Positions 16,831 to 27,914 of a stretch of DNA of 44,036 nt are shown here, piece by piece (the first letter of the stretch is position 1; every line of letters begins with the position of its first letter). This DNA is from Rubrivivax sp. (GTDB lineage: Bacteria; Pseudomonadota; Gammaproteobacteria; Burkholderiales; Burkholderiaceae_C), in contig JAEUPD010000117.1 in the NCBI GenBank assembly GCA_016788525.1, forward strand, positions 1 through 44,036, in the 5' to 3' direction. A program made the position numbers and the translations under genes. Under the pieces are notes generated by a model. That model saw only the letters and a list, made by a program, of their open reading frames with translations. It was not told the origin of the DNA and did no database searches.

Positions 16831-17637
16831 TCAGGCGGCCAACGGCACCGGCATCGTGCCCAGCGACGCACCGGAGGCGCGCAGGGCGCCCACCAGCGGC
16901 GGCAGCACCGCCACCTGCCGCACCAGCTCGCGGATGCTGTTGGCGCCGGTCTTGGCGCGGATGCTGCCGATCTGCGTGCGCACCGTGGACACGGCCACGC
17001 CCTGCATGGTGGCGATGACGGTGGGCTGCACGCCGCCGCACAGCAGCTCGAGCACCTGCGTCTCTGCTGGCGTCAGCGCCACGGCTCGGGCATAGCCCTG
17101 CACCGACAGCTGCTCGCACACCCGTCGCTTGCCCAGCACCAGCAGGGTCGGGCCGCCCGGCTGCCCGGGTTCGTTCAACGGCACCACCGAGATGCCCACG
17201 CGCTGCTCGCCGACCCCCAGCGTCAGCAGCCGCCGCAGACCCCGCTGGGCGGCGCCGAGCGCTTCTTGCAGCGCCGACAGTTCGGTGGCCAGCGCCGTGC
17301 CCAGCTGGCGGCCCTGCACCTGCAGCGGGTGGTCCTGGTCCAGCTCGCGCCGGGCGGCGTGGTTCATGTACAGCACGCGCTCGTCGTGGTCGACCAGCAG
17401 CATGCCGTAGTCGATCTCGTCCAGCATGTGTGCCATGCAGCGCGCCAGCGGCCCATGCGCCTCGCGCTCGGCACCGCCCGCCTCAGGCACCGCCTGGGCC
17501 TCGCGCGTCACCGTCCCGGCGGGCAGCCTGGGCTGCGGGTGGAAGGCCGGCGCGGCAGGCCGCCGCAGCGGCGCGCCGGCCAGGATGTGCGCGGCCAGCG
17601 CAGTACCCCGAAGCGGGCGGACGGATGCGTCAAACAT
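16831..17637 (-). CDS. PAS-like/LuxR-type transcriptional regulator
   Basis: A 268-residue DNA-binding protein. ATG 17637 is supported by GGGGAGAAAA just upstream; the frame stays open to 17874 without support. The middle part (about 60-100) contains ARCMAHMLDEIDYGMLLVD and VLYMNHAARREL, which resemble a PAS fold that senses a small molecule or redox state. The C-terminal LuxR helix-turn-helix (about 195-250) reads LTPAETQVLELLCGGVQP and GVAVSTVRTQIGSIRAKTG. No receiver domain is present. It is followed by the Crp/Fnr-type gene on the same strand after 144 bp, and preceded by a 428-bp gene-free stretch with inverted repeats that may be its control region. Confidence 0.82.
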   Translation of the reverse strand: MFDASVRPLRGTALAAHILAGAPLRRPAAPAFHPQPRLPAGTVTREAQAVPEAGGAEREAHGPLARCMAHMLDEIDYGMLLVDHDERVLYMNHAARRELDQDHPLQVQGRQLGTALATELSALQEALGAAQRGLRRLLTLGVGEQRVGISVVPLNEPGQPGGPTLLVLGKRRVCEQLSVQGYARAVALTPAETQVLELLCGGVQPTVIATMQGVAVSTVRTQIGSIRAKTGANSIRELVRQVAVLPPLVGALRASGASLGTMPVPLAA

Positions 17638-17730
17638 GTTCTTTTCTCCCCGTGCTCTCCAGCGTGCGCAAGGCAGAGGATCTGTCTGCGTCACTGGGCC
17701 GAAGCCTAGGGAGGGGCCCGTCCGCAAGGG

Positions 17731-17767
17731 GGTGAATCGTGCCGGTCCCGTCTGTGACCTATTCACC
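17731..17767. promoter_or_regulatory. Inverted repeat upstream of PAS-LuxR regulator
   Basis: GGTGAAT (17731-17737) and ATTCACC (17761-17767) form a perfect 7-bp inverted repeat with a 23-bp spacer, about 95-130 bp upstream of the regulator start. The arms are AT-rich against the background. It could be an operator, possibly autoregulatory. The arms are short enough for chance to remain possible. Confidence 0.3.
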
Positions 17768-17899
17768 TTCGGCGCGCCAAAGGCCGGGCGGGCGGATCTG
17801 CTCTCGGACAGGTCCGGCCGCAGGGCGGGCGCGGCGCACGCCCACTCTGGTGGCAGGCATCGTGGGTACAGCATGCCGCGGTGAGGCCCCGCGCCGCAT

Positions 17900-17916
17900 C
17901 ATCCGCCGGGCGGATG
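17900..17916. repeat. Perfect 8-bp palindrome
   Basis: CATCCGCC (17900-17907) and GGCGGATG (17909-17916) flank one G. It may act as an operator or as part of a 3' hairpin for the gene ending at 18066. No supporting T-run is present. Confidence 0.35.
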
Positions 17917-18020
17917 CGCGCCGGCCCGGCCACGTGAACCAGGCCGGCTGACCAGCGCCGCGCAGCATCAGCCGCCCGCGTGGGCGGCGTGAGGGGGCGT
18001 CGCACGGGCCGGGCGGCCGT

Positions 18021-18036
18021 GAGGCTGTGAAGCCTC
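18021..18036. terminator. Small hairpin after cysteine-rich protein gene
   Basis: GAGGCT (18021-18026) pairs with AGCCTC (18031-18036) around a GTGA tetraloop (TCAC on the minus strand). It lies 30 bp beyond the stop of the gene at 18066-19262, a position suited to a transcript end. The stem is only 6 bp and has no T-run. Confidence 0.25.
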
Positions 18037-18065
18037 CGCGCCAGGCCCCGCGGCGCCGCCGGCCG

Positions 18066-19262
18066 CTACCAGGCCACGCGCGGCACGCAGTCGTTGATCG
18101 GGTTGGGCGCGCTGGCGCGGCAGTCCTGCAGCGCGCGCGCGAGCCGGTCCTGCGTGGGGCGCAGGAAGTCGTACTCCCGCTGGCCGCGGCACAGCCGTTC
18201 CAGCACGCCAACCTGCTCGGTCAACATGAAGATCTCCACCTGCAGCGCGGCCAGGCGGTCGGGCTGCGCGGGTCGCCGGCGCTGCACGACCTCGAAACGC
18301 TCTTCCATGCGCCGCAGGGCCGCCTTGCACTCCGCGCCGCCGTCGGCACGCGGGCCAGGCGGCGGCTCGCGCTCGGGTACCGGCGTGGCGCCCGGGCCGG
18401 AGGCGCCGCCGCCGGCACCTTCGGGCACGTCGGCCACGGCAGCCACGAGGGCCTGCTGCGGCGTCAGCGTGGTGCCCGGCAGGGTCTGCGCGCACGGCGG
18501 CATCTCCAGGGCGCGCAGCGTCGCCGTGGCGTCAGGCCGGTTGAGGCGGTGGGCATCCACCAGCAGCACGTCGCGCCGCTGTGCCCATTGCGCGCGGAAC
18601 ACCTCGCAGGCCTGCACCGCTTCGGCCGCGTCGCGGCAGGGGCCGTCGCGCTCGGGTCCCGGGCGCGCGGCGGCGCAAGCCTCCAGGCGCAGTTCGGCTG
18701 TGCGATGCTGCTCCGCCGGGACGCGGGCCTGCTCCTGCTGCTCCACCAGCTGGCGCATGGCGGCATCGAACTGCGCGCGGCGGGACGGGCCGGCGCCGGT
18801 CTCGCCGGAGGCGTCTTCCAGGTTCAGGAAATTTCGGCAAAGCGCCCGGTTGAACTCCGTGGTGCAGCTGGGCAGGCCGTTGGGCGGCACGCCCGCCTCG
18901 ATGAGCGTGCGGCGCAACGTGCTGTCGTCCATCGGCGCGCCGTTGGCGGGCAGCAGGTCGAGAAAAGCTCTGAGGGCGGTGCAGCCGTCGATCACGCGCA
19001 CCACGTTGCGACACCCGGTGTGGACCTCGCAGAGCCTCAGGCGGGCCTCCGCCGCCGGCGCCAGCGCGGCGCGGCATTGGGCCATCGAGGTCTGGGCGGC
19101 TGCCGGCCCGGCCATCGCGCCGGCTGCCAGGGCGACCACGGCCCCCAGCGCGGCCACCGCCGACATCCGCTGCCGCACGAACCCGCCCGCGCCCGCGGGA
19201 CGCCGGCAATTCGGGCCCCGCCTCGTTCCAAACCACTTGCAGCCAAACGCCGTGATCATCAC
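18066..19262 (-). CDS. Cysteine-rich exported protein of unknown function
   Basis: A protein of up to 398 residues that I do not recognise. The GTG at 19262 (or the next codon, ATG 19259) has AAGAAGGG about 8 bases upstream but gives a long basic N-region. A GTG at 19178 or ATG at 19166 would give a standard signal peptide (MSAVAALGAVVALAAGAMA, cleavage near GPAAAQ). The predicted mature part has 14 cysteines spread along its length in a repeated pattern of one Cys every 15-30 residues (for example MAQCRAAL, TGCRN, DGCTAL, LCRNF, ECKAAL, DCRAS, NDCVPR), an even number suited to disulfides in the periplasm. A Gly/Pro-rich break lies at about 285-315. It stands alone between regulator and pyrF genes. 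Confidence 0.72.
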   Translation of the reverse strand: MMITAFGCKWFGTRRGPNCRRPAGAGGFVRQRMSAVAALGAVVALAAGAMAGPAAAQTSMAQCRAALAPAAEARLRLCEVHTGCRNVVRVIDGCTALRAFLDLLPANGAPMDDSTLRRTLIEAGVPPNGLPSCTTEFNRALCRNFLNLEDASGETGAGPSRRAQFDAAMRQLVEQQEQARVPAEQHRTAELRLEACAAARPGPERDGPCRDAAEAVQACEVFRAQWAQRRDVLLVDAHRLNRPDATATLRALEMPPCAQTLPGTTLTPQQALVAAVADVPEGAGGGASGPGATPVPEREPPPGPRADGGAECKAALRRMEERFEVVQRRRPAQPDRLAALQVEIFMLTEQVGVLERLCRGQREYDFLRPTQDRLARALQDCRASAPNPINDCVPRVAW

Positions 19263-19472
19263 CTGTGGGACCCTTCTTGCCGAAACGGTGGGAGGCGGCC
19301 CTTGAAAGGAGCCGATCTTCGCAGCCCTGGGCAGGCCATGGAATGCGGGCTCTCACGCGGGGGCGCCCTGGTGGCCCGGTCGCCGCGCCGGCGCCACAGC
19401 CGAGGCCACGCCGCGGCGCCGCTGGGCACGCGCGGGTGAGGTCGGCGGGCTTTGTCTGACGCGGCGCATGAC

Positions 19473-20315
19473 TCACGCAGCGGCGCGCCCTTGTTCCAGA
19501 GCGGCCCGCGTCGCCTGCGCGGCTGCGCGCGCGGCCCCGGCGGCAGCGGCCACGCTGGCATGGTCGCCGCCGGCGTACAGGATGGCCCGCGACGAGCTCA
19601 CCATCACTGGCGCGTCGGGCCGCCAGGCCAGCCGCACGGTGGTTTGCGCGTCACCACCCTGTGCGCCGACACCCGGCACCAGCAGCGGCAACCGCGGGGC
19701 CAGCTCGCGCACGCGGGCCAGCTCGCGCGGGAAGGTGGCCCCCACCACCAGGCCGAGCTGCCCGCCCCGATTCCACTCGGTGGCCGCCAACCGGGCAATG
19801 CGCTCGTAGATCAATTCTCCGCTCTCCAGGCGCTGAGCCTGCAGGTCGCTGCCACCCGGGTTGCTGGTGCGGCACAGCACGATCAGCCCGCGGCCGGCGT
19901 GCCGCATGTAGGGCTCCAGGCTGTCGGCGCCCATGAATGGCGACAGCGTCACGGCGTCGGCGCCGTATCGCTCGAAGGCCTCGCGCGCGTAGTGCTCGGC
20001 CGTGCTGCCGATGTCGCCGCGCTTGGCGTCCAGGATCACCGGCACCTCGGGCGCGACCGCGCGGATGTGGGCGATGAGCCGTTCCAGCTGCTCCTCGGCG
20101 CGGTGGGCTGCGAAGTGCGCGATCTGCGGTTTGAAGGCGAGCGCCAGGTCGTGCGTGGCGTCGACGACGGCGGCACAGAAGTCGCCGATGCGGCGCGCGT
20201 CGCCCCGCCAGGGCTGCGGGAAGCGGCCCGGCTCGGGGTCGAGCCCCACGCACAGCAGTGATTTCGCACGCCCCTCGGCGAGCGCGAGTTGATCGGTGAA
20301 GGACGGTCGGGTCAT
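19473..20315 (-). CDS. pyrF: Orotidine 5'-phosphate decarboxylase (PyrF, type 2)
   Basis: A 280-residue cytoplasmic enzyme that converts OMP to UMP, the last step of de novo UMP synthesis. ATG 20315 is chosen because AAGGAG lies upstream and the product begins MTRPSFTDQLALAE, as in the family. Key motifs are LLCVGLDPEPGRFP, AFKPQIAHF (K62), the catalytic ILDAKRGDIGSTAEHYA (K98, D101), TLSPFMGADSLEPY and LCRTSNPGGSDLQ, all diagnostic of the type 2 form. The length is normal for this form. purB lies 126 bp upstream on the same strand, so the two nucleotide-synthesis genes may be cotranscribed. Confidence 0.96.
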   Translation of the reverse strand: MTRPSFTDQLALAEGRAKSLLCVGLDPEPGRFPQPWRGDARRIGDFCAAVVDATHDLALAFKPQIAHFAAHRAEEQLERLIAHIRAVAPEVPVILDAKRGDIGSTAEHYAREAFERYGADAVTLSPFMGADSLEPYMRHAGRGLIVLCRTSNPGGSDLQAQRLESGELIYERIARLAATEWNRGGQLGLVVGATFPRELARVRELAPRLPLLVPGVGAQGGDAQTTVRLAWRPDAPVMVSSSRAILYAGGDHASVAAAAGAARAAAQATRAALEQGRAAA

Positions 20316-20441
20316 CCGCAAGGGCTCCTTGCGCCGGAGGGTCGGTCGAGGCCGCCGCCTCGTGCGCGCCGCGAGCGTCGTGGGCACCCCGGGATCGGCG
20401 CGCCCCGGCCACGCCCGCGGCGGCGCGGCGCCGGCACCATG

Positions 20442-24294
<3,853 letters not shown>

Positions 24295-24331
24295 CGGGGG
24301 GAGGGGATTGGGGCAGCCGGCCGCCGGCCGC

Positions 24332-25033
24332 CTACTTCAGGAGATAGCTGAGGATCCAGTAATGCGTGTGCGCGAGCCAGCGCGGCTCGACCGCGCGCGG
24401 GCCGAGGCAGGCGATGGCGGCCTCGGGCGCCGGGAAGTTCTTCAGCACCTCGTGCACGCTGCCGTCGTCCAGCGTGCGCAGCTGGTAGGTGTTGCCGGCC
24501 TCGTCTCGGCGGGTGATCGGCGTGCTGCTGGTCTGCACGAAGCTGTTGTCGAGGAACACCACGCGTGCGCCCGGCGCCAGCCGCTCGTGCAGCCGGCCCA
24601 GCCAGCCGGGCAGCGCCTGCCAATCGACGTGGCTCCACCAGCAACCGGCGAAGGCGGCGTCGAAGCGATCGCCGGTGCCCAGGCCCGCGAACGTGTAGGC
24701 ATCCATCTCGGCAAAGCGCACGCACGGCGGCATGCGCTTGGCCCTGGCCAGCGCCAGCGTCTGGGGGTTGATGTCGGTGGCAAGCCAGTCGGCAGCCTGC
24801 CGCGCGGCGTGCGGTGTCCACCAGCCGGTGCCGGCGGCGACCTCGAGCACGCGCCGGCCGGCGAACGGCCCGCCGATCCACGCCTCCATCGCGCGCAGGT
24901 CGGCCTGCCGCTCGGGCTTGTGATAGACGCGTTCGTAGTAGGCCGCGCGCTGCACGTAGTAGGCGCGCATGGTGTCCGGCGTTGCGGCGCCGGCCTGTGC
25001 GGCCAAGGGCGCGGCGGGCGACGCCTCACTCAC
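24332..25033 (-). CDS. Class I SAM-dependent methyltransferase
   Basis: A 233-residue methyltransferase located between glcE and glcF. GTG 25033 is chosen because GGAGG lies 7 bases upstream; the open frame extends to 25105 without support. The SAM-binding Rossmann motif I is VLEVAAGTGWW (62-72). Motif II is seen as WLATDINPQTLALAR, an acidic residue follows in FAEMDAYTF, and the post-core region has LAPGARVVFLDNSFVQ. The aromatic N-terminus (MRAYYVQRAAYYERVYH) is shared with small-molecule methyltransferases. The substrate is unknown. It is not a usual part of glycolate oxidase operons, so a link to glycolate use is only positional. Confidence 0.88.
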   Translation of the reverse strand: MSEASPAAPLAAQAGAATPDTMRAYYVQRAAYYERVYHKPERQADLRAMEAWIGGPFAGRRVLEVAAGTGWWTPHAARQAADWLATDINPQTLALARAKRMPPCVRFAEMDAYTFAGLGTGDRFDAAFAGCWWSHVDWQALPGWLGRLHERLAPGARVVFLDNSFVQTSSTPITRRDEAGNTYQLRTLDDGSVHEVLKNFPAPEAAIACLGPRAVEPRWLAHTHYWILSYLLK

Positions 25034-25091
25034 CGGGCAACCTCCGCGCTGGCGCGCTTCGGTGTGAGCGCTTTGGAGCGGCCAGGCGCGC

Positions 25092-26318
25092 TCACAGCCC
25101 GGCACCCATTCGGCCGGGGTTGAACACGCCGGCGGGGTCGAAGGCGCGCTTCAGCTCGCGGTGGATGCGCAAGAGCGGCGCCGACAGAGGCGAGAACACG
25201 CCCACGCTCTTGTCGCGGGCGCGGAACAGCGTGGCGTGCCCGCCCACGGCCGCCGCTGCTTCACGCACGGCCTGCGCCGGCGCACCGGTGCATAGCCAGC
25301 GCTGCGCCCCGCCCCATTCGACGAGCTGCTCGCCGGGCAGCTTCAGCGGCGGCGTGGTCGCGGGAACGCCCAGCCGCCACAGGCTGGCGTTGCCCTGCGT
25401 GGCAGCCACCGCACTGGTGAAGAACTCGTCGCCGTGGTCACGCAGGCCGCGCCAGAAAGTCGCGGCGGTTGCCGGCTCGATGACTTCGCCGCCGAGCTTT
25501 CTGGTGGCCGCCTGCACAGCCGCGGCGGCCCCGCTCAGGCGCACCACGAGCGTGTGCTCCCACCACGCGCTGGCGTTCAGCGGCAGCGGCTCCCCGCCCC
25601 AGGCGTTCAGGCGCCGCAGCGCCTCGGCCTGCTCGAGGTCGAAGCGCAGTGTCGCCGTGGCGGCAGGCATGGGCAGCACCTTCAGCGAGACCTCGAGGAT
25701 CGCGCCGAGCGTGCCCAGCGAGCCGGCGAGCAGGCGCGCCACGTCGTAGCCGGCGACGTTCTTCATCACCTGGCCGCCGAAGGTCAACACCTCGCCGCGG
25801 CCGTTGAGCATCGTCGCACCGAGGACGAAATCGCGCACACCGCCGACCGCGGCGCGCGCCGGGCCGGCCAGGCCGGCGGCTACCATGCCGCCAACCGTGC
25901 CGCCGACCGTGCCGCCGACCGCAGCCACCACATCGCCGGCTTCGGCGGCCGGTGCGAAACGGGGCGGCTCGAACGCCAGGCACTGCCCGCGTTCGGCCAG
26001 GGCCGCCTCGAGTTCGGCCAGCGGCGTGCCGGCACGCACGGTCACCACGAGCTCGCTCGGCTCGTAGCTGCTGATGCCACTCAGCTCTCGCAGCGACAGT
26101 GGCTCGCCGCCTCTGGACGGTTCGCCGTAGAAGGCCTTGGTCCCCCCGCCACGGATGTCCAGCGCGCCCTGGCGCGCGCGCGCCGCGCGCACCTGGTCGA
26201 TCAGACGCGCCAGCGCCGGGTCGTCGGAGGCCGCCGCAGCGGCTGGGTTTCCGGCTGGTGCGTTGGCCGGTGCGTTGGCCGGCCCGTTGCCCGCGGTCAC
26301 AAACCCGGTCGAGGTCAT
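25092..26318 (-). CDS. glcE: Glycolate oxidase FAD-binding subunit (GlcE)
   Basis: A 408-residue FAD-binding subunit of the glycolate oxidase complex. ATG 26318 lies 2 bp after the glcD stop, so the two are translated together. The FAD_binding_4 domain covers about residues 40-220, with IRGGGTKAFYG, ELVVTVRAGTPLAELE, a glycine-rich stretch and VRDFVLGATMLNGRGE / GGQVMKNVAGYDVARL. The C-terminus ends FDPAGVFNPGRM, the family's usual tail. Two short in-frame 12-bp tandem repeats occur: one gives a repeated ANAP unit near the N-terminus, the other a repeated VGGT unit in the FAD domain where most relatives have a single copy. Confidence 0.95.
   Translation of the reverse strand: MTSTGFVTAGNGPANAPANAPAGNPAAAAASDDPALARLIDQVRAARARQGALDIRGGGTKAFYGEPSRGGEPLSLRELSGISSYEPSELVVTVRAGTPLAELEAALAERGQCLAFEPPRFAPAAEAGDVVAAVGGTVGGTVGGMVAAGLAGPARAAVGGVRDFVLGATMLNGRGEVLTFGGQVMKNVAGYDVARLLAGSLGTLGAILEVSLKVLPMPAATATLRFDLEQAEALRRLNAWGGEPLPLNASAWWEHTLVVRLSGAAAAVQAATRKLGGEVIEPATAATFWRGLRDHGDEFFTSAVAATQGNASLWRLGVPATTPPLKLPGEQLVEWGGAQRWLCTGAPAQAVREAAAAVGGHATLFRARDKSVGVFSPLSAPLLRIHRELKRAFDPAGVFNPGRMGAGL
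25887..25922. repeat. Three 12-bp tandem units inside glcE
   Basis: Units of GCCGCCGACCGT (first and last with one change each) run head to tail at 25887-25898, 25899-25910 and 25911-25922. On the coding strand they add a repeated VGGT unit to the glycine-rich loop of the FAD domain without breaking the frame. Confidence 0.75.
26257..26292. repeat. 12-bp tandem units in glcE N-terminal region
   Basis: GGTGCGTTGGCC occurs at 26257-26268 and 26269-26280, followed by a degenerate third unit at 26281-26292. The repeat encodes ANAP-type residues in the poorly ordered N-terminal extension of GlcE. Confidence 0.75.
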
Positions 26319-26320
26319 CG

Positions 26321-27847
26321 TCAGAACCGCTCCAGGTGCGCGAACGGCAACAGGCCCTTCTTCACGTGCATCTTGCCGTACTCGGCACAGCGGGAAAGCG
26401 TGGGAATCACCTTGCCGGGGTTGAGCCCGCCAGCCGGGTCGAACGCGTGCTTCAGGGCCAGCATCTGTTCGCGCTCGGCAGGGCTGAACTGCACGCACAT
26501 GCTGGCGAGCTTTTCGATGCCCACGCCGTGCTCGCCGGTGACCGTGCCGCCGAGCGCGACGCTGGTCTCCAGGATGTCGGCGCCGAACAGCTCGGCGCGG
26601 TGCAGCTGGTCCGCGTCGTTGGCGTCGAAGAGGATCAACGGGTGCAGGTTGCCGTCGCCGGCGTGGAACACGTTGCAGCAGCGCAGCCCATACTTGACTT
26701 CCATCTGCGCGATGGCTTGCAGGATGTCGGCCAGGCGCTTGCGCGGGATGGTCGAGTCCATGCACATGTAGTCAGGGCTGATGCGGCCGCTGGCCGGGAA
26801 CGCGTTCTTGCGCCCGCTCCAGAACTTCAGCCGCTGGGCTTCGTCCTTGCTCACCTCCATGCGCGAGGCGCCGGCGCCGGCCAGCACCGCGAGCATGCGC
26901 TCGATCTCCTCGGCCACCTCTTCGGGCGTGCCGTCGCTCTCGCACAGCAGGATGGCCTGCGCATCGAGGTCGTAGCCGGCGTGCACGAAGTCCTCCACCG
27001 CGGCAGTCATCGGCTTGTCCATCATCTCCAGTCCCGCCGGGATGATGCCCGCGGCGATGATGGCGGCCACCGCGTCGCCGGCCTTGCGGATGTCGTCGAA
27101 GCTGGCCATGATGCAGCGCGCCAGCTGCGGCTTGGGCGTCAGGCGCACGGTCACCTCGGTGATGACGGCGAGCATGCCCTCGCTGCCCACGACCAGCGGC
27201 AGCAGGTCCAGCCCGGCGGCGTCGAGCGCCTCGCTGCCGAACTCCACCGCTTCGCCCTCGGCCGTGAAGCCGCGCACGCGCAGCACGTTGTGCAGCGTGA
27301 GGCCGTACTTGAGGCAATGCACGCCACCGGCGTTCTCGGCCACGTTGCCGCCGATGGTGCAGGCGATCTGGCTCGAGGGGTCGGGCGCGTAGTACAGGCC
27401 GAAGGGGGCGGCAGCTTCGCTGATGGCGAGGTTGCGCACGCCGCACTGCACGGTGGCGGTGCGCGCCGCGCGATCCAGCGCAACGATGCGGTTGAACTTC
27501 GCCAGCGACAGCGTCACGCCGTCGGCCAGCGGCAGAGCGCCGCCGGAAAGCCCCGTGCCGGCGCCGCGGGCCACCACCGGCACCTTCAGCGCGTGGCAGG
27601 CCTTCAGCACCGCGGCCACCTGCGCTTCGGTCTCGGGCAGCGCCACCAGCAGCGGCGGCTGGCGATAGGCGGTGAGGCCGTCGCACTCGTAGGGCACGGT
27701 GTCCTCGCGCCGCGACAGCACGGCGTGAGCGGGCAGCACCGAGGCAAGCGCAGCGGCCACCTCGGCGCGCCGGGCGGCAAGATCACGCGGCGCGTCGGGC
27801 CCGCGGTGCTCGGCTCGGGTTCGTGCGGCGGTGTCAGGGGCGTTCAT
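26321..27847 (-). CDS. glcD: Glycolate oxidase FAD-linked catalytic subunit (GlcD)
   Basis: A 508-residue flavoprotein that carries out the dehydrogenation of glycolate (or D-lactate in close relatives). ATG 27847 gives a typical N-terminus (MNAPDTAARTRAEHRG). The FAD_binding_4 domain contains PVVARGAGTGLSGGALPL, YYAPDPSSQIACTIGGNVA and ENAGGVHCLKYGLT. The C-terminal FAD-oxidase domain has CNVFHAGDGNLHPLI, TVTGEHGVGIEK and the tail AFDPAGGLNPGKVIPT. Length and motifs are those of a complete GlcD. glcE follows after 2 bp. Electrons pass through GlcF to the quinone pool in the family model. Confidence 0.95.
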   Translation of the reverse strand: MNAPDTAARTRAEHRGPDAPRDLAARRAEVAAALASVLPAHAVLSRREDTVPYECDGLTAYRQPPLLVALPETEAQVAAVLKACHALKVPVVARGAGTGLSGGALPLADGVTLSLAKFNRIVALDRAARTATVQCGVRNLAISEAAAPFGLYYAPDPSSQIACTIGGNVAENAGGVHCLKYGLTLHNVLRVRGFTAEGEAVEFGSEALDAAGLDLLPLVVGSEGMLAVITEVTVRLTPKPQLARCIMASFDDIRKAGDAVAAIIAAGIIPAGLEMMDKPMTAAVEDFVHAGYDLDAQAILLCESDGTPEEVAEEIERMLAVLAGAGASRMEVSKDEAQRLKFWSGRKNAFPASGRISPDYMCMDSTIPRKRLADILQAIAQMEVKYGLRCCNVFHAGDGNLHPLILFDANDADQLHRAELFGADILETSVALGGTVTGEHGVGIEKLASMCVQFSPAEREQMLALKHAFDPAGGLNPGKVIPTLSRCAEYGKMHVKKGLLPFAHLERF

Positions 27848-27914
27848 CGGGGTCGGGTACAAGTGCGCCCTGCCAGGGCGGTCATCGCCATCTGCCGGTG
27901 TGCACGACGGGCCT

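Larger units (their letters stand above)
17638..18065. other. Gene-free stretch upstream of LuxR-type gene
   Basis: I see no credible gene in these 428 bases. The stretch holds a 7-bp inverted repeat at 17731-17767, a perfect 8-bp palindrome at 17900-17916 and a small hairpin at 18021-18036, listed separately. The first part is probably the promoter region of the PAS-LuxR gene; the last part is the 3' end of the cysteine-rich protein transcript. No -35/-10 pair can be assigned with confidence. Confidence 0.6.

Noticed and set aside
16054-19439. Long plus-strand open frames opposite the Crp/Fnr, LuxR and cysteine-rich protein genes
   Set aside because: No domains and biased composition; the minus strand encodes recognised regulators with good ribosome-binding sites.
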